From IMG/VR virus record IMGVR_UViG_3300009438_000024, positions 1-24,327 of that record: a DNA stretch of 24,327 nt. The stretch is one strand, 5' to 3'. Every line of letters starts with the position of its first letter. The stretch's first letter is position 1. Under the pieces are notes generated by a model. That model saw only the letters and a list, made by a program, of their open reading frames with translations. It searched no databases and had not been told where the DNA came from. This stretch comes from a virus. The position numbers and the translations under genes were made by a program. Shown here in pieces: positions 23,411 through 24,327 of this stretch.

Positions 23411-24327
23411 ATGGCAGCACCACAAATCCCAACAAGAACATTATCTAATAACGGTATAGAAACCGGAGAGATAATAGAGGCATTACAAGTCTCGCAATCC
23501 ATCCAAGCCTTTACAGGTGCGGATGCATACTCAATTACCATATCAGGATCTTTACAATTAACTGGATCATTTCTAACTACAGGATCAGTATACTTTTCTG
23601 AACTAATAGACACACCAGCAACAGCTAGTAATGAATTAGGGGCAGTAATGATAGATGCTGATGGTAGATTATATTCTGGGTCTTCTTCAGTAGGTTCACA
23701 AGGAATCACAGGTGCACAAGGTGCCCAAGGTATTACTGGTACAGGTACTCAAGGTGCAGATGGTGAAAAAGGTGCACAAGGTGTAACAGGTACTATAGGG
23801 GCCGATGGCCCACAAGGTGATAAAGGTGAAACTGGTGCACAAGGTATTACTGGTATACAAGGTATAACTGGTGAAAAAGGTGCTCAAGGAATCACAGGTG
23901 CTAAAGGAGAAATAGGTGCTCAAGGTATACAAGGTATAAGTGGTACTGTAGGTGCACAAGGTATACAAGGTATAACTGGTGATGTAGGTGCACAAGGTAT
24001 AACAGGTATAGGAACACAAGGTGATAAAGGTGCACAAGGTATCCAAGGTATACAAGGAACAATAGGATCAGGTACTCAAGGTAGTACAGGAGAAAAAGGT
24101 ATTGATGGTTTAAAGGGTGCAGATGGTGAAAAAGGTGCACAAGGAATATCAGGTACAAATGGTGAAAAAGGTGCACAAGGAATTGAAGGTGCTGTAGGTG
24201 CTCAAGGTATACAAGGTATAAGTGGTACTATAGGTACACAAGGTACAGATGGTGAAAAAGGTGCACAAGGTATAACTGGTACTGAAGGTGCTAAAGGTGA
24301 AACAGGACAAAAGGGTATTGATGGTAC
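23411..24327 (+). CDS. Collagen-like fibre protein, 3' end beyond the window
   Basis: The frame is open from ATG 23411 to the window end (305 complete codons, no stop), so the protein is partial. Residues 1-94 are a non-collagen head (PTRTLSNNGIETGEIIEALQ, ISGSLQLTGSFLTTGSVYF, AVMIDADGRLYSGSSS), typical of phage fibre N-termini and probably the attachment end. From residue 95 on it is Gly-X-Y, mostly GAQ, GIT, GIQ and GEK, with a single proline (P134) in about 210 residues. The triplet phase breaks three times, at residues 110-111, 199-200 and 219-220, each time just before a GTQ triplet. It should form a trimeric rod. A C-terminal tip, if any, is outside the window. It has its own promoter at 23380-23390. 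Long open frames on the opposite strand here are artefacts of the repeat. Confidence 0.9.
   Translation, partial: MAAPQIPTRTLSNNGIETGEIIEALQVSQSIQAFTGADAYSITISGSLQLTGSFLTTGSVYFSELIDTPATASNELGAVMIDADGRLYSGSSSVGSQGITGAQGAQGITGTGTQGADGEKGAQGVTGTIGADGPQGDKGETGAQGITGIQGITGEKGAQGITGAKGEIGAQGIQGISGTVGAQGIQGITGDVGAQGITGIGTQGDKGAQGIQGIQGTIGSGTQGSTGEKGIDGLKGADGEKGAQGISGTNGEKGAQGIEGAVGAQGIQGISGTIGTQGTDGEKGAQGITGTEGAKGETGQKGIDG
23915..23953 (+). repeat. 39-base direct repeat, copy 1
   Basis: This 39-base stretch, coding GAQGIQGISGTVG, is repeated at 24197-24235 with a single base difference (GTAGGT here, ATAGGT there). The copies are 282 bases apart, 94 codons, so a crossover between them would keep frame. 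Confidence 0.75.
24197..24235 (+). repeat. 39-base direct repeat, copy 2
   Basis: This is the second copy of the 39-base unit at 23915-23953, coding GAQGIQGISGTIG. The one base change turns Val into Ile. Recombination with copy 1 would delete or add 94 residues of rod in frame. Confidence 0.75.

Larger units (their letters stand above)
23693..24327 (+). repeat. Collagen-type Gly-X-Y coding repeat
   Basis: Nine-base-scale repetition with GGT every third codon begins at 23693 and runs off the window. Units such as GGTGCACAAGGT, GGTATACAAGGTATA and GGTGAAAAAGGTGCACAAGG recur many times with little third-position drift, suggesting recent internal duplication. Such a tract is prone to length change by recombination. 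Confidence 0.92.

Noticed and set aside
23377-24176. Long open frames on the - strand opposite the collagen gene (23377-23709, 23696-24055, 23901-24176)
   Set aside because: They exist because the GGT-rich repeat has few stop triplets on its complement; their Tyr/Leu/Thr-rich low-complexity products mirror the repeat, and the + frame has head, promoter and Gly-X-Y pattern.
23693-24327. CRISPR-like regular repeats
   Set aside because: Periodicity is 9 bases within an open coding frame, with no unique spacers between constant repeats; it is collagen coding sequence.

Overview
The window is part of the genome of a large, low-GC (roughly one third G+C by eye), tailed double-stranded DNA phage with a T4-type contractile tail. 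All convincing genes lie on the + strand, are packed head to tail with overlaps or gaps of a few bases, and mostly lack a recognisable Shine-Dalgarno sequence. The host cannot be read directly. Missing Shine-Dalgarno sites, a BACON-like domain, a CarboxypepD_reg-like domain and a DNRLRE-like domain all occur in Bacteroidota and their phages, so a marine-type Bacteroidota host is my best guess. This is inference. Many of the proteins resemble, from memory, families in uncultured marine T4-like phages.

Layout. (1) 16-1779: an HD-domain phosphohydrolase, a small membrane-anchored protein and a gp55-like late sigma factor, overlapping one another. (2) 1817-4956: a conserved small protein, a gp5-like central spike (OB-fold and beta-helix, no lysozyme domain) and an unusual protein with an Ig-like front half and hydrophobic helices. 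(3) 4975-15315: a baseplate wedge operon: a small helical protein, gp25, gp6 (baseplate J), a DNRLRE-like protein, a small protein and a 1903-residue protein with a P2 gpI/T4 gp7-like segment, a LamG-like domain and a BACON-like C-terminus. (4) 15389-20554: one 1721-residue structural protein. (5) 20597-23372: three virion proteins, the last two being tandem paralogues. (6) 23411 to the window end: a collagen-like fibre protein, cut off by the window edge.

Regulation. The strongest non-coding signal is an octamer, TATTTATA (usually inside ATATTTATAA), found six times in the five real intergenic gaps that precede blocks 2, 3, 4, 5 and 6, twice in tandem before block 5. It is the exact reverse complement of the T4 late -10 element TATAAATA. 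With a gp55-like sigma factor in the same window, it is a good candidate for this phage's late promoter. If start sites fall as in T4, several transcripts would have almost no leader, and the one at 4975 would be leaderless.

Protein-level patterns of note: a roughly 65-70 residue Gly/Thr-rich module shared by three different virion proteins; YG-x-x-x-YG repeats in several of them; and a nearly proline-free collagen whose three Gly-X-Y interruptions all sit directly before a GTQ triplet.

No tRNA, rRNA, CRISPR array, insertion sequence or convincing intrinsic terminator was seen. No gene-free stretch exceeds about 75 bases.
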